From positions 62,001 through 126,000 of the forward strand of contig NZ_FRDM01000006.1 in NCBI RefSeq assembly GCF_900143215.1: 64,000 nucleotides of DNA, given 5' to 3'. Made by a program: the position numbers and the translations under genes. This document shows, in pieces, positions 49,312 through 57,820 of this stretch. The notes under the pieces are model-generated. The model worked only from the letters and a program-made list of their open reading frames with translations, made no database searches and was not told the origin of the DNA. The first letter of the stretch is position 1. Every line of letters begins with the position of its first letter. The DNA is from Geodermatophilus obscurus (lineage in GTDB: Bacteria > Actinomycetota > Actinomycetes > Mycobacteriales > Geodermatophilaceae).

Positions 49312-51509
49312 GCACGTCGGTGGCAGGTCGACGCGACGGCGGGGACCGGGCGGATGCCGCCGTCCAGCCGGATCCCGTCGGTGCCCTCACCGCACGGTGG
49401 GCCGCCGCCGTTGCCGGGACGAGCTACGTACCGCTGCCGCCGGACGAGGTCGCAGAGCTGCTGCGGGGCCTGCTGCACCGGCTCCTCGCCGCGGTCGACG
49501 AGCCGCCGCTCCGCCAGGCGTCCGTCGGCAAGCAGGTGGGGGCCGCCCTGGTCGACGCCCACTTCACCAACCCGCAGTCCCTCTCCCAGACGCTGTGCGT
49601 GCTGCTGGACGGCAGGCCCGCCGCCGGCGCGGCCGGGGGCCGGGGGGAGCCGTCGGGTGGAGGGGAGGTGCTGCCCGATCCGGCACCTCCGGACCGCCGG
49701 TGGAACGCGCTCGTGGCGACGGTCGCCGAGGGCTTCAGTGCGGCGTTGCAGGAGCGGGCGCTGTGCGAACAGGAGGAGATCCTGGCTGCGGCCGCGGCGG
49801 CTCGGGAACAGGCGAGCGAGGCGCTGCACGTCAGTCAGGAGCGCTTCCGCGCGGTCTTCGAGGGAGCCACGATCGGGATCGGGATCGGTGACCTGGAGGG
49901 CCGGATCCTGGACGTCAACCCGGCCCTGATGCGGCTCCTGGGTCATCCGATCGAGGAGTTCCGCCGCCGTTCCGTGCAGGAGTTCATGCACCCTGCCGAC
50001 GTCGAGCACGTGTGGCGGCTCTACGGGGAGCTGATCCGCGGGGAACGGGACCACTTCCGGCTGGAGAAGCAGTTCCTCAAGTCCGACGGCGAGTCGGTGT
50101 GGACCGACCTCACGGTGTCATTGCTCCGCGACGGGGACGGCCGGCCCCGCTACCAGCTGGCGCTGATCCACGACGTCACCACGCTGCGCCACCTGCGACG
50201 CCAGCTGGAGTTCGAGGCCCAGCACGACGCGCTGACCGGACTGCCCAACCGGAGGACGTTCCTCGCCCACCTGGACGCCGTCTTCGGCCAGGCGTCACCG
50301 GGTGCCCGGGCGGGACTGTGCTACCTCGACCTCGACGGTTTCAAGGCGGTCAACGACACGCTGGGACACGAGGTCGGCGACCAGCTGCTCGTCGCGGTCG
50401 CCCAGCGCCTGGTGTCCGTGGTGCGGGACCGTGGGCTGTCGGTCGCCCGGCTCGGCGGGGACGAGTTCGTCGTCCTCGTCCCGGGGACGTCGGACAGCGG
50501 GCAGCTGGTCGCGCTCGCCGAGGAAGTGCTGGCCGCGGTGGCGCAGCCGGTGCAGCTGGGCGGTCGTCGGGTCGAGATCACCGCCAGCGTCGGTGTGGTG
50601 GAGCGGTCGATCGCCGACATCGACCCGGCAGAGCTGCTGCGTGCCGCCGACATGACGCTCTACTGGGCGAAGGCGGACGGCAGGAGCCAGTGGGCGCTGT
50701 TCGAGCCGGAGCGCAACGCTCGGGAGATCACCCGGTACCGGCTCTCCTCCGCTCTGCCCGCGGCGCTGGCGGGGGAGGACCTGCGGGTCCACTACCAGCC
50801 CCTGCGGCGCCTGGCTGACGGCCGGCTGCACGGCGTGGAGGCGCTGGTCCGGTGGGAGCACCCGCGCATGGGGCTCCTCGGCCCCGGGAGCTTCGTCGGC
50901 CTGGCGGAGGAGTCGGGGATGATCGTCCCCCTCGGCCGGCACGTGCTCCGGGCCGCCTGCCGGCAGGCGTTCTCCTGGTTCGGAGCCGGCAGGAGCGGCC
51001 CGTTCGTCAGCGTCAACCTCGCCACTCGGCAGCTCCGGGACGAGCACCTGGTCGACGACGTCCGTATCGCGCTCGCCGACAGCGGGCTGCACCCGCAGCA
51101 GCTCCAGCTCGAGATCACCGAGAGCGCGGTCATCGGCACCGACCCGCTCACCGGTCACACCCTCGACGCGCTCGCCGGGATGGGCGTGCGCCTGGCCATC
51201 GACGACTTCGGTACCGGTTACTCCAACCTCGCCTACCTGCGGCGGCTGCCGCTCGCCGAGCTCAAGCTCGACGGTTCCTTCCTCCGCGGCCTGCGCTCCG
51301 TCGACGCGGCCGACCCCGTCGACGTCCAGCTCGTCGGATCGATCGTCTCGCTGGCCCACCTGCTCGGCCTCACGGTCACCGCCGAGGGCGTGGAGACGCA
51401 GGCTCAGGTCACCATCCTGCGGGAGCTGGACTGCGACGCCGGGCAGGGCACGTACCTCGGTCGCCCCGCCGATCCGGCTGACCTCGGCCGGCTACTCGAC
51501 CCGGTGTGA
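49308..51509 (+). CDS. PAS-GGDEF-EAL c-di-GMP signalling protein
   Basis: A 733-aa bifunctional second-messenger protein. An N-terminal helical region of about 180 residues precedes a PAS domain (about 190-305, FRAVFEGATIGIGIGDLEG). The GGDEF domain has an intact RLGGDEFVVL (diguanylate cyclase active site) but no RxxD inhibitory site at the usual place. The EAL domain is intact: VEALVRWEHP, NLATRQL, ITESAV, DDFGTGYSN, LKLDGSFL and AEGVET. Both synthesis and hydrolysis of c-di-GMP are possible. No membrane segments are present, so the signal is probably cytoplasmic. GTG 49308 overlaps the methyltransferase stop. Confidence 0.92.
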   Translation: MSTSVAGRRDGGDRADAAVQPDPVGALTARWAAAVAGTSYVPLPPDEVAELLRGLLHRLLAAVDEPPLRQASVGKQVGAALVDAHFTNPQSLSQTLCVLLDGRPAAGAAGGRGEPSGGGEVLPDPAPPDRRWNALVATVAEGFSAALQERALCEQEEILAAAAAAREQASEALHVSQERFRAVFEGATIGIGIGDLEGRILDVNPALMRLLGHPIEEFRRRSVQEFMHPADVEHVWRLYGELIRGERDHFRLEKQFLKSDGESVWTDLTVSLLRDGDGRPRYQLALIHDVTTLRHLRRQLEFEAQHDALTGLPNRRTFLAHLDAVFGQASPGARAGLCYLDLDGFKAVNDTLGHEVGDQLLVAVAQRLVSVVRDRGLSVARLGGDEFVVLVPGTSDSGQLVALAEEVLAAVAQPVQLGGRRVEITASVGVVERSIADIDPAELLRAADMTLYWAKADGRSQWALFEPERNAREITRYRLSSALPAALAGEDLRVHYQPLRRLADGRLHGVEALVRWEHPRMGLLGPGSFVGLAEESGMIVPLGRHVLRAACRQAFSWFGAGRSGPFVSVNLATRQLRDEHLVDDVRIALADSGLHPQQLQLEITESAVIGTDPLTGHTLDALAGMGVRLAIDDFGTGYSNLAYLRRLPLAELKLDGSFLRGLRSVDAADPVDVQLVGSIVSLAHLLGLTVTAEGVETQAQVTILRELDCDAGQGTYLGRPADPADLGRLLDPV

Positions 51510-51534
51510 GCGACCGGCTGAGTGACGCCTGAGC

Positions 51535-51660
51535 GACCAGACCTCGCGGCGCAGGGATCGGCCGTCCCTGTAGCCGGGCAGCCAGCGCTGGAGCTGGTCG
51601 TGGACGGCGGCGGCGCCCAGCGAGCGAAGAGGACGCCGACCACACCGGCGGCCACCCGTG
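51535..51660 (-). pseudogene. Decayed C-terminal fragment of an AarF/UbiB gene
   Basis: The minus strand reads RVAAGVVGVLF in one frame and SLGAAAVHDQLQRWLPGYRDG in the next. These match RVAAGLAGVLCSLDATVAVDTELRRWLPGYDG at the C-terminus of the AarF protein at 44362-45699 once a frameshift is allowed. No other part of the gene is present. Confidence 0.55.
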
Positions 51661-51725
51661 TGCAGCGTTGGTCCCGCGGCCGGGATGGGGGTGACGACGG
51701 TCGGGCGCTGAGACCGACGGAACGG

Positions 51726-51920
51726 TCAGCCCTTCACATAGAAGGGCTTCTCGGCGATCCGGCCGCCGCGGACCCGGAACACCACCGCCAGGCGGAGCAG
51801 CACGTCCTGCTCGAGCCGGGCGGCATCCACGTCCCTGACCAGACGCAGCGCGCCGACCAGCTCGTCCAGCGACCGGAGCTTGGCCTGCACCGAGGCGACG
51901 TCGACCGGGCGGGGCGTCAC
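51726..51920 (-). pseudogene. Truncated HEPN-domain (HepT-like) toxin gene
   Basis: A 64-aa frame that starts with GTG in a four-base overlap (GTGA) with the MNT nucleotidyltransferase stop, the normal layout of MntA/HepT pairs. VASVQAKLRSLDELVGALRLV and AARLEQDVLLRLAVV are the start of a HEPN toxin, but the chain ends at about half the usual 130-140 residues, in unrelated sequence, and the RNase motif (RxxxxH) is absent. It is probably a dead toxin. Confidence 0.55.
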
Positions 51921-52324
51921 GAGGTCGCCATCCGCTGCAGGTCGAGGTCGCGCAGCCACGCCGTCTCGTAGAACTCGAGAGCCGCGGCCATCTGCGTCCG
52001 GGCGAACAGGCTGGCCGACGCCTCGTACAGCGGTCGCGCGCCGACCAGTCCGGAGAACCGCGCCGTCGGGGAGGCGCCGTAGAGGACCAGCACGTCGACG
52101 TCGTCACTGGCGGTCAGGTCGGCGAGGTCTCCGACCAGCGCCAGCAGCCCCTGCGTTCCTGCGGGAAGGGACACGGCGACGTCGAGGTCCCGCGCCCGCT
52201 CCGGGGTGCGGATGGCGCTGCCGAAGACGGTGATCAGCGCGACGCCGTGCCGACGGGCCAGATCGTCGAGTCGCCCGTCGTCGGCGGCGGCGCGCAGACG
52301 GTCGAGTGACTCGCGAACGGACAC
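51917..52324 (-). CDS. MNT-type nucleotidyltransferase (MntA-like antitoxin)
   Basis: A 135-aa minimal nucleotidyltransferase. The active-site signature VFGSAIRTPERARDLDVAVSLP (GSx and DxD) lies at about residues 32-53, and a third acid is in DVDVLVLYG. In intact systems such MNT proteins AMPylate and silence a HEPN RNase toxin. Here the adjacent HEPN gene is truncated. The GTG start at 52324 is followed by helical SVRESLDRLRAAADDGRL. Confidence 0.8.
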   Translation of the reverse strand: MSVRESLDRLRAAADDGRLDDLARRHGVALITVFGSAIRTPERARDLDVAVSLPAGTQGLLALVGDLADLTASDDVDVLVLYGASPTARFSGLVGARPLYEASASLFARTQMAAALEFYETAWLRDLDLQRMATS

Positions 52325-52433
52325 GGTCCGAGAGTAGGAGACGCCTGTGTCACCGGGGAGCCGCATGGAGTGATGCCGGCCGTTTGGCACCCGAGCAGCC
52401 ATCTCAGCCGAACTGCCCCCCGAGCAGCCGGGG

Positions 52434-53978
52434 TCAGTGGACGGCGCGCTCCTGCCCGGCCCAGTAGGGCTCGCGCAGTGTCCGCTTGAGCACCTTGCCG
52501 GCGGGGGAGAGCGGCAGCGCGTCGACGACGTCCATGGACCTCGGCACCTTGTAGCTCGCGAGCCGGTCGGCGCAGAAGGCGCGCAGCTCCTCGAGGGTCA
52601 CGGCGGCGCCGGCCGCCGGGACGACGACGCCGTGCACGCGCTCGCCCCAGGTGTCGTCGGGGACGCCGATGACCGCGCAGGCGGCCACCGCCGGGTGCTG
52701 GGCGAGGACGCTCTCCACCTCGACCGAGTACACGTTCTCCCCACCGGAGATGATCATGTCCTTGAGGCGGTCGGTGAGGTAGACGTAGCCCTCGTCGTCC
52801 ATCCGGCCGGCGTCGCCGGTGTGCATCCAGCCGCCCCGCAGCGCCTCCGCGGTCTCCTCCGGCCGGTTCCAGTAGCCGAGCATCACGTTGCCGCCGCGGA
52901 CGACGATCTCGCCGACCTCCCCGCGAGGGAGCTCGACGTCGTCCGGGCCGACGACGCGCACCTCGGTGTGCGGCGCCGCGCGGCCGACGGAGCGCCGGTG
53001 CCTCGGGTCCTCGTGGTCGTCCGGCCTGAGGACGGTCACCACGGGGGCGAGCTCGGTCATGCCGTACACCTGCAGGAAGCGGGCGTTGGGCCGCGCCTTC
53101 ATCGTCCGGCCGAGCAGGGCGTCGGACATGGGGGAGGCCCCGTACATCACCTTCCGGACGCTGGTGAGGTCGAACTCGTCGACCCGCGGCGAGTCGACCA
53201 CCAGCTGGATCATCGTGGGGACCAGCAGCACGTCGGTCACGCCGTGCTCCTGGACGGCGGTCAGCACGGCCACCGGGTCGAACACCGGGATCATCACCTG
53301 CGTGCCGCCGACCACGCCGGTGCCGACCCAGCCGGAGAAGGCGGCGGCGTGGAACATCGGCGCGGCGTGCAGGAGCACGCGGTCGGACGGGACGTGGTCG
53401 GTGGCGAACACGCCCATGGCCGACGTCAGCAGGTTGTCGTGGCTGAGCATGACGCCCTTGGACCGGCCGGTGGTGCCGCCGGTGTAGAAGACGCCGGCGA
53501 GCCGGTCGCCGCCGCGGCGGACGTCCTCGACCGGCTGGTGCGCCTCGACCAGGTCCTCGAAGGCGAGCATGCCGTCGGGCGTCGGGCCGTCGCCGCCGTG
53601 GACGACGTGCCGGAGCCACGGCTGGCCGGCCCGGATGCCCTCGAAACACCCTGCGAAGACGTCGTCGACGACGAGGACCCGGGCGTCGACCTCGGCGAGC
53701 GAGTCGGCGATCTCCGGGACGCTCCACCGGATGTTGACCGGGACGACGACCCCGCCGGCCCACAGCGTCGCGGCGAGGAACTCGTGGTAGCGGTCGGAGT
53801 TCAGGGACAGGACGGCCGCGCGCTCGCCGTCCCGGATGCCGAGCTGCTGGAGCGCGGCGGCGAGCCGGGCGATCCGGTCGACCGACTCGGCGTGGGTCCG
53901 GGTGCGGCCGGCGCAGACGGTGGCGATCTCGTCCGGGCGTTGCTGGACGTGGCGGTGCAGGCCCTGGGTGAGGTACAC
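52434..53978 (-). CDS. AMP-forming acyl-CoA synthetase / class I adenylate-forming ligase
   Basis: A 514-aa member of the ANL superfamily, which activates a carboxylate as acyl-AMP and transfers it to CoA. The P-loop-like motif is YTGGTTGRSKGVMLSH (about residues 172-187). The A5 motif is VYGMTELAP, A7 GWMHTGDAGR, A8 YLTDRLKDMIISGGENVYSVEVE, and the A10 lysine is in SPAGKVLKRTLRE. The usual length and complete set of motifs indicate an active medium- or long-chain-acyl-CoA or aryl ligase. The PHA depolymerase gene lies 99 bases upstream in the same direction, so its product acids are possible substrates. Confidence 0.93.
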   Translation of the reverse strand: MYLTQGLHRHVQQRPDEIATVCAGRTRTHAESVDRIARLAAALQQLGIRDGERAAVLSLNSDRYHEFLAATLWAGGVVVPVNIRWSVPEIADSLAEVDARVLVVDDVFAGCFEGIRAGQPWLRHVVHGGDGPTPDGMLAFEDLVEAHQPVEDVRRGGDRLAGVFYTGGTTGRSKGVMLSHDNLLTSAMGVFATDHVPSDRVLLHAAPMFHAAAFSGWVGTGVVGGTQVMIPVFDPVAVLTAVQEHGVTDVLLVPTMIQLVVDSPRVDEFDLTSVRKVMYGASPMSDALLGRTMKARPNARFLQVYGMTELAPVVTVLRPDDHEDPRHRRSVGRAAPHTEVRVVGPDDVELPRGEVGEIVVRGGNVMLGYWNRPEETAEALRGGWMHTGDAGRMDDEGYVYLTDRLKDMIISGGENVYSVEVESVLAQHPAVAACAVIGVPDDTWGERVHGVVVPAAGAAVTLEELRAFCADRLASYKVPRSMDVVDALPLSPAGKVLKRTLREPYWAGQERAVH

Positions 53979-54077
53979 GGCGACCTCCGATCCGGTGGGT
54001 CCGGATCGTGGCGCCGGCGGCGTCCGCGGGGCCAGAGGCGGACGGCTCTGCGGCCGGCCGCCCCTGGCGGGCGCGGG

Positions 54078-55322
54078 TCAGCCGTTGGACGTCAGCCGCT
54101 CCCGGTTCCGGGCGGACTCGATGAACGACCGGACGACGGGGTAGATCTCGGCCTCCCAGCGGGAGCCGCTGAAGACGCCGTAGTGGCCCACCCCGTTCTG
54201 CAGGTGGTGGCGCTTGCGCTCCTCCGGAATCCCGGTGCACAGCCGGTGGGCGGCCTCGGTCTGGCCGGGGGAGCAGATGTCGTCGTTCGCGCCCTCGACG
54301 GTGAGCAGCGCGGTGTTGCGGATGGCGCCGGGGTCGACGCGCCGGCCGCGCCAGGTGAAGCGGCCGAGCGGGAGCTCGTGCTGCTGGAAGACGCGGCCGA
54401 CCGTCTCCAGGTAGAACTCGGCGGGGACGTCCATCACCGCGCCGTACTCGTCGTAGAAGGCGCGGGTGGTGGCGGCCGAGGCGGCGTTGCCGGTGACCAG
54501 GTCGCGGTACATCCGCGCGTGCGCGGTGAGGTGCCGCTTGGGGTTCATCGACATGAAGGCGGTCAGCTGCACGACGCCGGGGTAGACCCGCCGTCCGGCG
54601 CCCGGGTACCGGCTCGGCACGGTGTCGACGACCCGGCGCTCGAACCAGGAGAGCGGCTTGGTGGCGGCCGACCTGTTGACGCGGTTGGGGTTGACCCGGG
54701 TGTCGATCGGGCCGGCCATGAGGGTGACGCTGGCCGGCTGGGCGGGGTCGTCCTCGGCCGCGAGCAGCGCGACGGCCGCCAGCACGGGGACGGCGGGCTG
54801 GCACACCGCCACGACGTGGGTGTCGGGGCCGAGGTGGCGCAGCGCCTGCATGACGTGCTCGATGTACTCGTCCAGCCCGAAGGGCCCGTGCTCGGCGGGG
54901 ATGTCGCGGGCGTTGTGCCAGTCGATGGCGTAGACGTCGTGGTCGGCCAGCAGCGTCTTGATCGTCGGCCGGATGAGCGTCGTGAAGTGCCCGGACATGG
55001 GGCCGACGACGACCACGCGGGGCTGCCCGGGAACCGAGGGCTTGGCGAAGTGCAGCAGGGTGCCGAACGGCGTCGTCAGGGCGGAGCGCTCGAAGACGTC
55101 GGCGTCGCGGCCGTCGACCGGCACGGTCGTGATGCCGAAGGCCGGGCGGTCGTGGGTGGGGCGCGCCTTGGCGACGATGTCGCAGAGAGCTCGCGCGTGC
55201 CGGACGGCCGGCGCCTTGGCCAGCGGCGTGGGCAGGGCCTGCAGTGCCCGAGCGGTCAGCTCGGACGCCGTGAGGACGGGTGCCGTTGCTCGGCGGTTCA
55301 TCTCGTACGCGGTGTAGAGCAT
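54078..55322 (-). CDS. phaZ: Intracellular polyhydroxyalkanoate depolymerase
   Basis: A 414-aa PhaZ-type depolymerase for stored polyhydroxyalkanoate granules. MLYTAYEMNRR at the start and VVAVCQPAVPVLAAVALL are family signatures; the Cys of VCQP is the nucleophile in the well-studied PhaZ proteins. The acid is in VEGANDDICSPGQT and the histidine in QNGVGHYGVFSG. Released hydroxyacids could be activated by the ligase at 52434-53978. Start ATG 55322. Confidence 0.92.
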   Translation of the reverse strand: MLYTAYEMNRRATAPVLTASELTARALQALPTPLAKAPAVRHARALCDIVAKARPTHDRPAFGITTVPVDGRDADVFERSALTTPFGTLLHFAKPSVPGQPRVVVVGPMSGHFTTLIRPTIKTLLADHDVYAIDWHNARDIPAEHGPFGLDEYIEHVMQALRHLGPDTHVVAVCQPAVPVLAAVALLAAEDDPAQPASVTLMAGPIDTRVNPNRVNRSAATKPLSWFERRVVDTVPSRYPGAGRRVYPGVVQLTAFMSMNPKRHLTAHARMYRDLVTGNAASAATTRAFYDEYGAVMDVPAEFYLETVGRVFQQHELPLGRFTWRGRRVDPGAIRNTALLTVEGANDDICSPGQTEAAHRLCTGIPEERKRHHLQNGVGHYGVFSGSRWEAEIYPVVRSFIESARNRERLTSNG

Positions 55323-55571
55323 GGGCCTGCCTGTCGCAGAGTCGGAGCGTCGTCGGTGACTTAGGTCACTGGCGAGTAACTTAAACGCGACGGCAGGGTG
55401 ACGGCGCAGCGACCCTCGGGTCGGAGACGTTGCGGGCGCGTTTCGGCGGCACCGGCGTCCCGTGGGTAACAGCGGCCACTCCGGTCGCGCCGGACCGTCG
55501 CAGCGGTGCCGTCGATGGGGTCCGGAGCTCGGTGCTGCTGGGTCGGCCGGGTGTGACCTCAGCTCGCGGAT

Positions 55572-55601
55572 GCGCCCCGGCGACGACAGTCGCCGGGGCG
55601 C
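55572..55601 (-). terminator. Hairpin downstream of the ABM-like gene; surrounding gap 55323-55620
   Basis: GCGCCCCGGCGAC (55572-55584) and its exact complement (55589-55601) form a 13-bp stem with loop GACA, 20 bases beyond the stop of the minus-strand gene at 55621. The rest of the 298-base gap is the phaZ promoter region; the AT-richer stretch near 55360-55385 is the best place for its promoter. No gene is seen there. Confidence 0.7.
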
Positions 55602-55620
55602 TCTGCTCTGTCGCGGGCCG

Positions 55621-56244
55621 CTACACGGCCTCGGGGACGTGCAGGTGGGCGAGGACGAGGTCCATCTCGGCGATGTCCACGATCTTGGCGCCCATGGCCT
55701 GCGCGAACTGGTCGCGCAGGACCCTGGCGTGCTTGCGCACCAGCCCGGCGGCGTCGCGGTTCTCGAAGCTGGTGACGCTGACCGTCCGGCCGAGGCGCCG
55801 GTCGACCAGCATGCTGACGCTGCAGAAGCCGGGCAGCTCCTGCAGCTTGGGCAGCAGGTTCTGCCGGTAGGCGTCGAGCAGGTCGTCGAGGTGGTTCGGG
55901 GCGACGCGGGCCCAGGTGACCTGCGCGCCGGCGCCGTCGCCGGCCGGACGCTCCCGGTGGAGGACGGCGATCTCCCACTCCTGGACGTCGGCGTGCTCGC
56001 CGCCGAGGGTCTGCATGAGGCGGTGCTGGACGGTGCGGTCCTCCGCGGCGGTGGCGCGCATGGCCTCCTCGTCGACCCAGGAGGTCGCGACGATGCAGCG
56101 GCCGCTCCCGCGGTCCGCGAGCAGCGACAGGCCGACGCAGCCGTCGGTCTTCTGAACCGACGGCATCACCTCGTCGCGCACGTAGGCGATGCCGGCGTCG
56201 AGGTTGCTGAGGTCGCCGCGGATGCTGGTGGATCGGGCGTACAT
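55621..56244 (-). CDS. Double ABM-fold protein (quinol monooxygenase-like)
   Basis: A 207-aa protein with two tandem ABM-like domains: the first around YVRDEVMPSVQKTDGCVGLSLL with SWVDEEAMRAT, the second around YRQNLLPKLQELPGFCSVSML with TSFENRDAAG. Each resembles the dimeric ABM barrel, so the chain is a fused dimer. GGAGGCGGA precedes the ATG at 56244. It ends with TAG followed by a terminator, so here TAG is a real stop. Function is not known; a stress or redox role is usual for such proteins. Confidence 0.75.
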   Translation of the reverse strand: MYARSTSIRGDLSNLDAGIAYVRDEVMPSVQKTDGCVGLSLLADRGSGRCIVATSWVDEEAMRATAAEDRTVQHRLMQTLGGEHADVQEWEIAVLHRERPAGDGAGAQVTWARVAPNHLDDLLDAYRQNLLPKLQELPGFCSVSMLVDRRLGRTVSVTSFENRDAAGLVRKHARVLRDQFAQAMGAKIVDIAEMDLVLAHLHVPEAV

Positions 56245-56433
56245 TCCGCCTCCGTTCGGGCGGCGCCCCGGCGGCATCGCCTCGCGGGTCAGCTTCTCGG
56301 CCGCAGACTTGCGAGGCAACCGTCCGCGGCAGTGGTCGGTCAGATCAGTCCACCAGTCGCTCGAGGAACCGCTGAGTCTCCGGATCGGTGGAGTGCAGAT
56401 AGACGCCGCGCAGGTTGCGGTCAGGAGCACCTT

Positions 56434-57258
56434 GTGGATGTTGCGCACCAGGAGGTGGAACTCGGCGCGTGCGCGGCCATCCCGGTCGGCTCGTGGACCA
56501 CGTACGGCGACATGGCCGAACTCATCGGCAGCCACCCGGTTCCGGTGGGCGTCCACATCGCCACGCAACCGGTGCCGAACGGGTGGCGGGTGCTCAGCGC
56601 CGACGGACGAATCTCCCCGCAGTTCCGCTGGTACGACGACCGCACCGACGACCCGGTCGACGTGCTGACCGACGAGGGCGTGACCTTCACCGGTGAGCGG
56701 GCCGACCCCGCACAACGGTTGACCGCGCGCGAACTCGCGGACCTGCTGGGCATGGAGGCGTCGGACGAGCCGGCCCGGACTGCTGGCGACGACCCGTTCG
56801 GCAGCGAGCCGGGTCGGCGCTTCCTCGACCAGCTCAATGATGCATACCCGGATGCCGTCCCCGCGGTCGTGCGGCTCCTCGCGCACTGGCAGACGATCGG
56901 CGGGCGACTGTCGTTCGGGCGGGCGGACGAAACATCCTGCTTCCTCGTCATCGACGCTCATCGGCATGACCAGGGGGACACGTGGCCGATGGTGGTCTAC
57001 CCGCAGTCAGGCTCCGTCGAAGTCGTCCTCCAGCACATGCGCCGCCGGCTGGTCTTCGACGATCTGGCCATGCGCGAGCAGTTCCGGGATCAGTTGGCGC
57101 TCGCTGGGATCAGCATCCCGGACGCCAAGCTGAACCTGCGTCCGTCGTTCTCCTTGAGCATCCTCACCGAGGACGATCGGCGGTCGGCGGTGGAGGCGGC
57201 GCTCGGCTGGTTCGCGTCGGTGTTCCGGGCAGGCAGCCGCGGTGGGGACGACGGGTAG
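56434..57258 (+). CDS. MGMT/alkyltransferase-like domain protein of unknown function
   Basis: A 274-aa protein. Residues 10-65 (AIPVGSWTTYGDMAELIGSHPVPVG, then WRVLSADGRISPQFRW) resemble the alkyltransferase-like (ATL)/MGMT DNA-binding fold: TTYGDMAEL corresponds to the TYGxLA helix, and WRVLSADGR to the active loop, but with no PCHR cysteine, so it can only bind. The rest (about 95-274) is of unknown type, with LLAHWQTIGGRLSFGRADE and ILTEDDRRSAVEAALGWF. The GTG at 56434 follows AGGAG by seven bases. It heads a DNA-related gene group with the Vsr and McrA-like genes on the opposite strand. The sequence just upstream (56245-56433) has no clear gene. Confidence 0.65.
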   Translation: MDVAHQEVELGACAAIPVGSWTTYGDMAELIGSHPVPVGVHIATQPVPNGWRVLSADGRISPQFRWYDDRTDDPVDVLTDEGVTFTGERADPAQRLTARELADLLGMEASDEPARTAGDDPFGSEPGRRFLDQLNDAYPDAVPAVVRLLAHWQTIGGRLSFGRADETSCFLVIDAHRHDQGDTWPMVVYPQSGSVEVVLQHMRRRLVFDDLAMREQFRDQLALAGISIPDAKLNLRPSFSLSILTEDDRRSAVEAALGWFASVFRAGSRGGDDG

Positions 57259-57297
57259 ACGGTCGCAACATCCTCACCCGCGAGGTCGGGTGACCGG

Positions 57298-57780
57298 TCA
57301 GCCGCCCTGACGCTCTGGCGGCTGCCTCTGACCGCGTAGGTGTGCTAGGCGCGCGACGACCAGATCGGCCACATCCTCGGGTGACTCGTGCTCCCAGAAG
57401 CGCAGCACCGTCCACCCGAGCTCGGCCAGTTGCGCGTTCGTCGCAGCGTCACGAGCCCGGTTCATTGCCATCTTCGCCGTCCACCACTCCCTGTTGGCCG
57501 TGGGCATGTGGCCGTGCGCTGGGCAGCCGTGCCAGAAGCACCCGTCGATGTACACGGCGAGCCGCGCGCGCAGGAAGGCGATGTCGATCGTCCGCCGGCG
57601 CTGGCCCGGCACCCGGAAGCACACCCGGTAGCCGACCCCGCGGGCGCGGAGCGCCCTGCGCACTGCCATCTCCGGGCCGTTGTCGCGGCGCCGTACGGTG
57701 CTCATCCGCCGGGCGGTGGCAGCGCTCGAAGCGCCCGGGTGTGGGCCCGGGTCCACGTACGGCCGCGTCCCCTCGGTCAT
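57298..57780 (-). CDS. vsr: Very short patch repair endonuclease (Vsr-type)
   Basis: A 160-aa Vsr-type nickase, expected to cut next to T:G mismatches that arise by deamination of 5-methylcytosine. The family motifs are GPEMAVRRALRARGVGYR near the start, the catalytic Asp in RRTIDIAFLRARLAVYIDGC, the zinc-binding FWHGCPAHGHMP, and the late LGWTVLRFWEHE. Such genes usually lie beside a cytosine methyltransferase, but none is in the window. A McrA-like gene is 40 bases upstream in the same direction. Start ATG 57780. Confidence 0.9.
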   Translation of the reverse strand: MTEGTRPYVDPGPHPGASSAATARRMSTVRRRDNGPEMAVRRALRARGVGYRVCFRVPGQRRRTIDIAFLRARLAVYIDGCFWHGCPAHGHMPTANREWWTAKMAMNRARDAATNAQLAELGWTVLRFWEHESPEDVADLVVARLAHLRGQRQPPERQGG

Positions 57781-57820
57781 GCACCGTCAGTAGCGGAAGC
57801 CACCGACAGCGGAAGGTCGC

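Noticed and set aside
56344-56440. Minus-strand tail reading PDRNLRGVYLHSTDPETQRF up to a TGA
   Set aside because: It looks protein-like but has no start and overlaps the beginning of the MGMT-like gene; too short to support as a gene or remnant.
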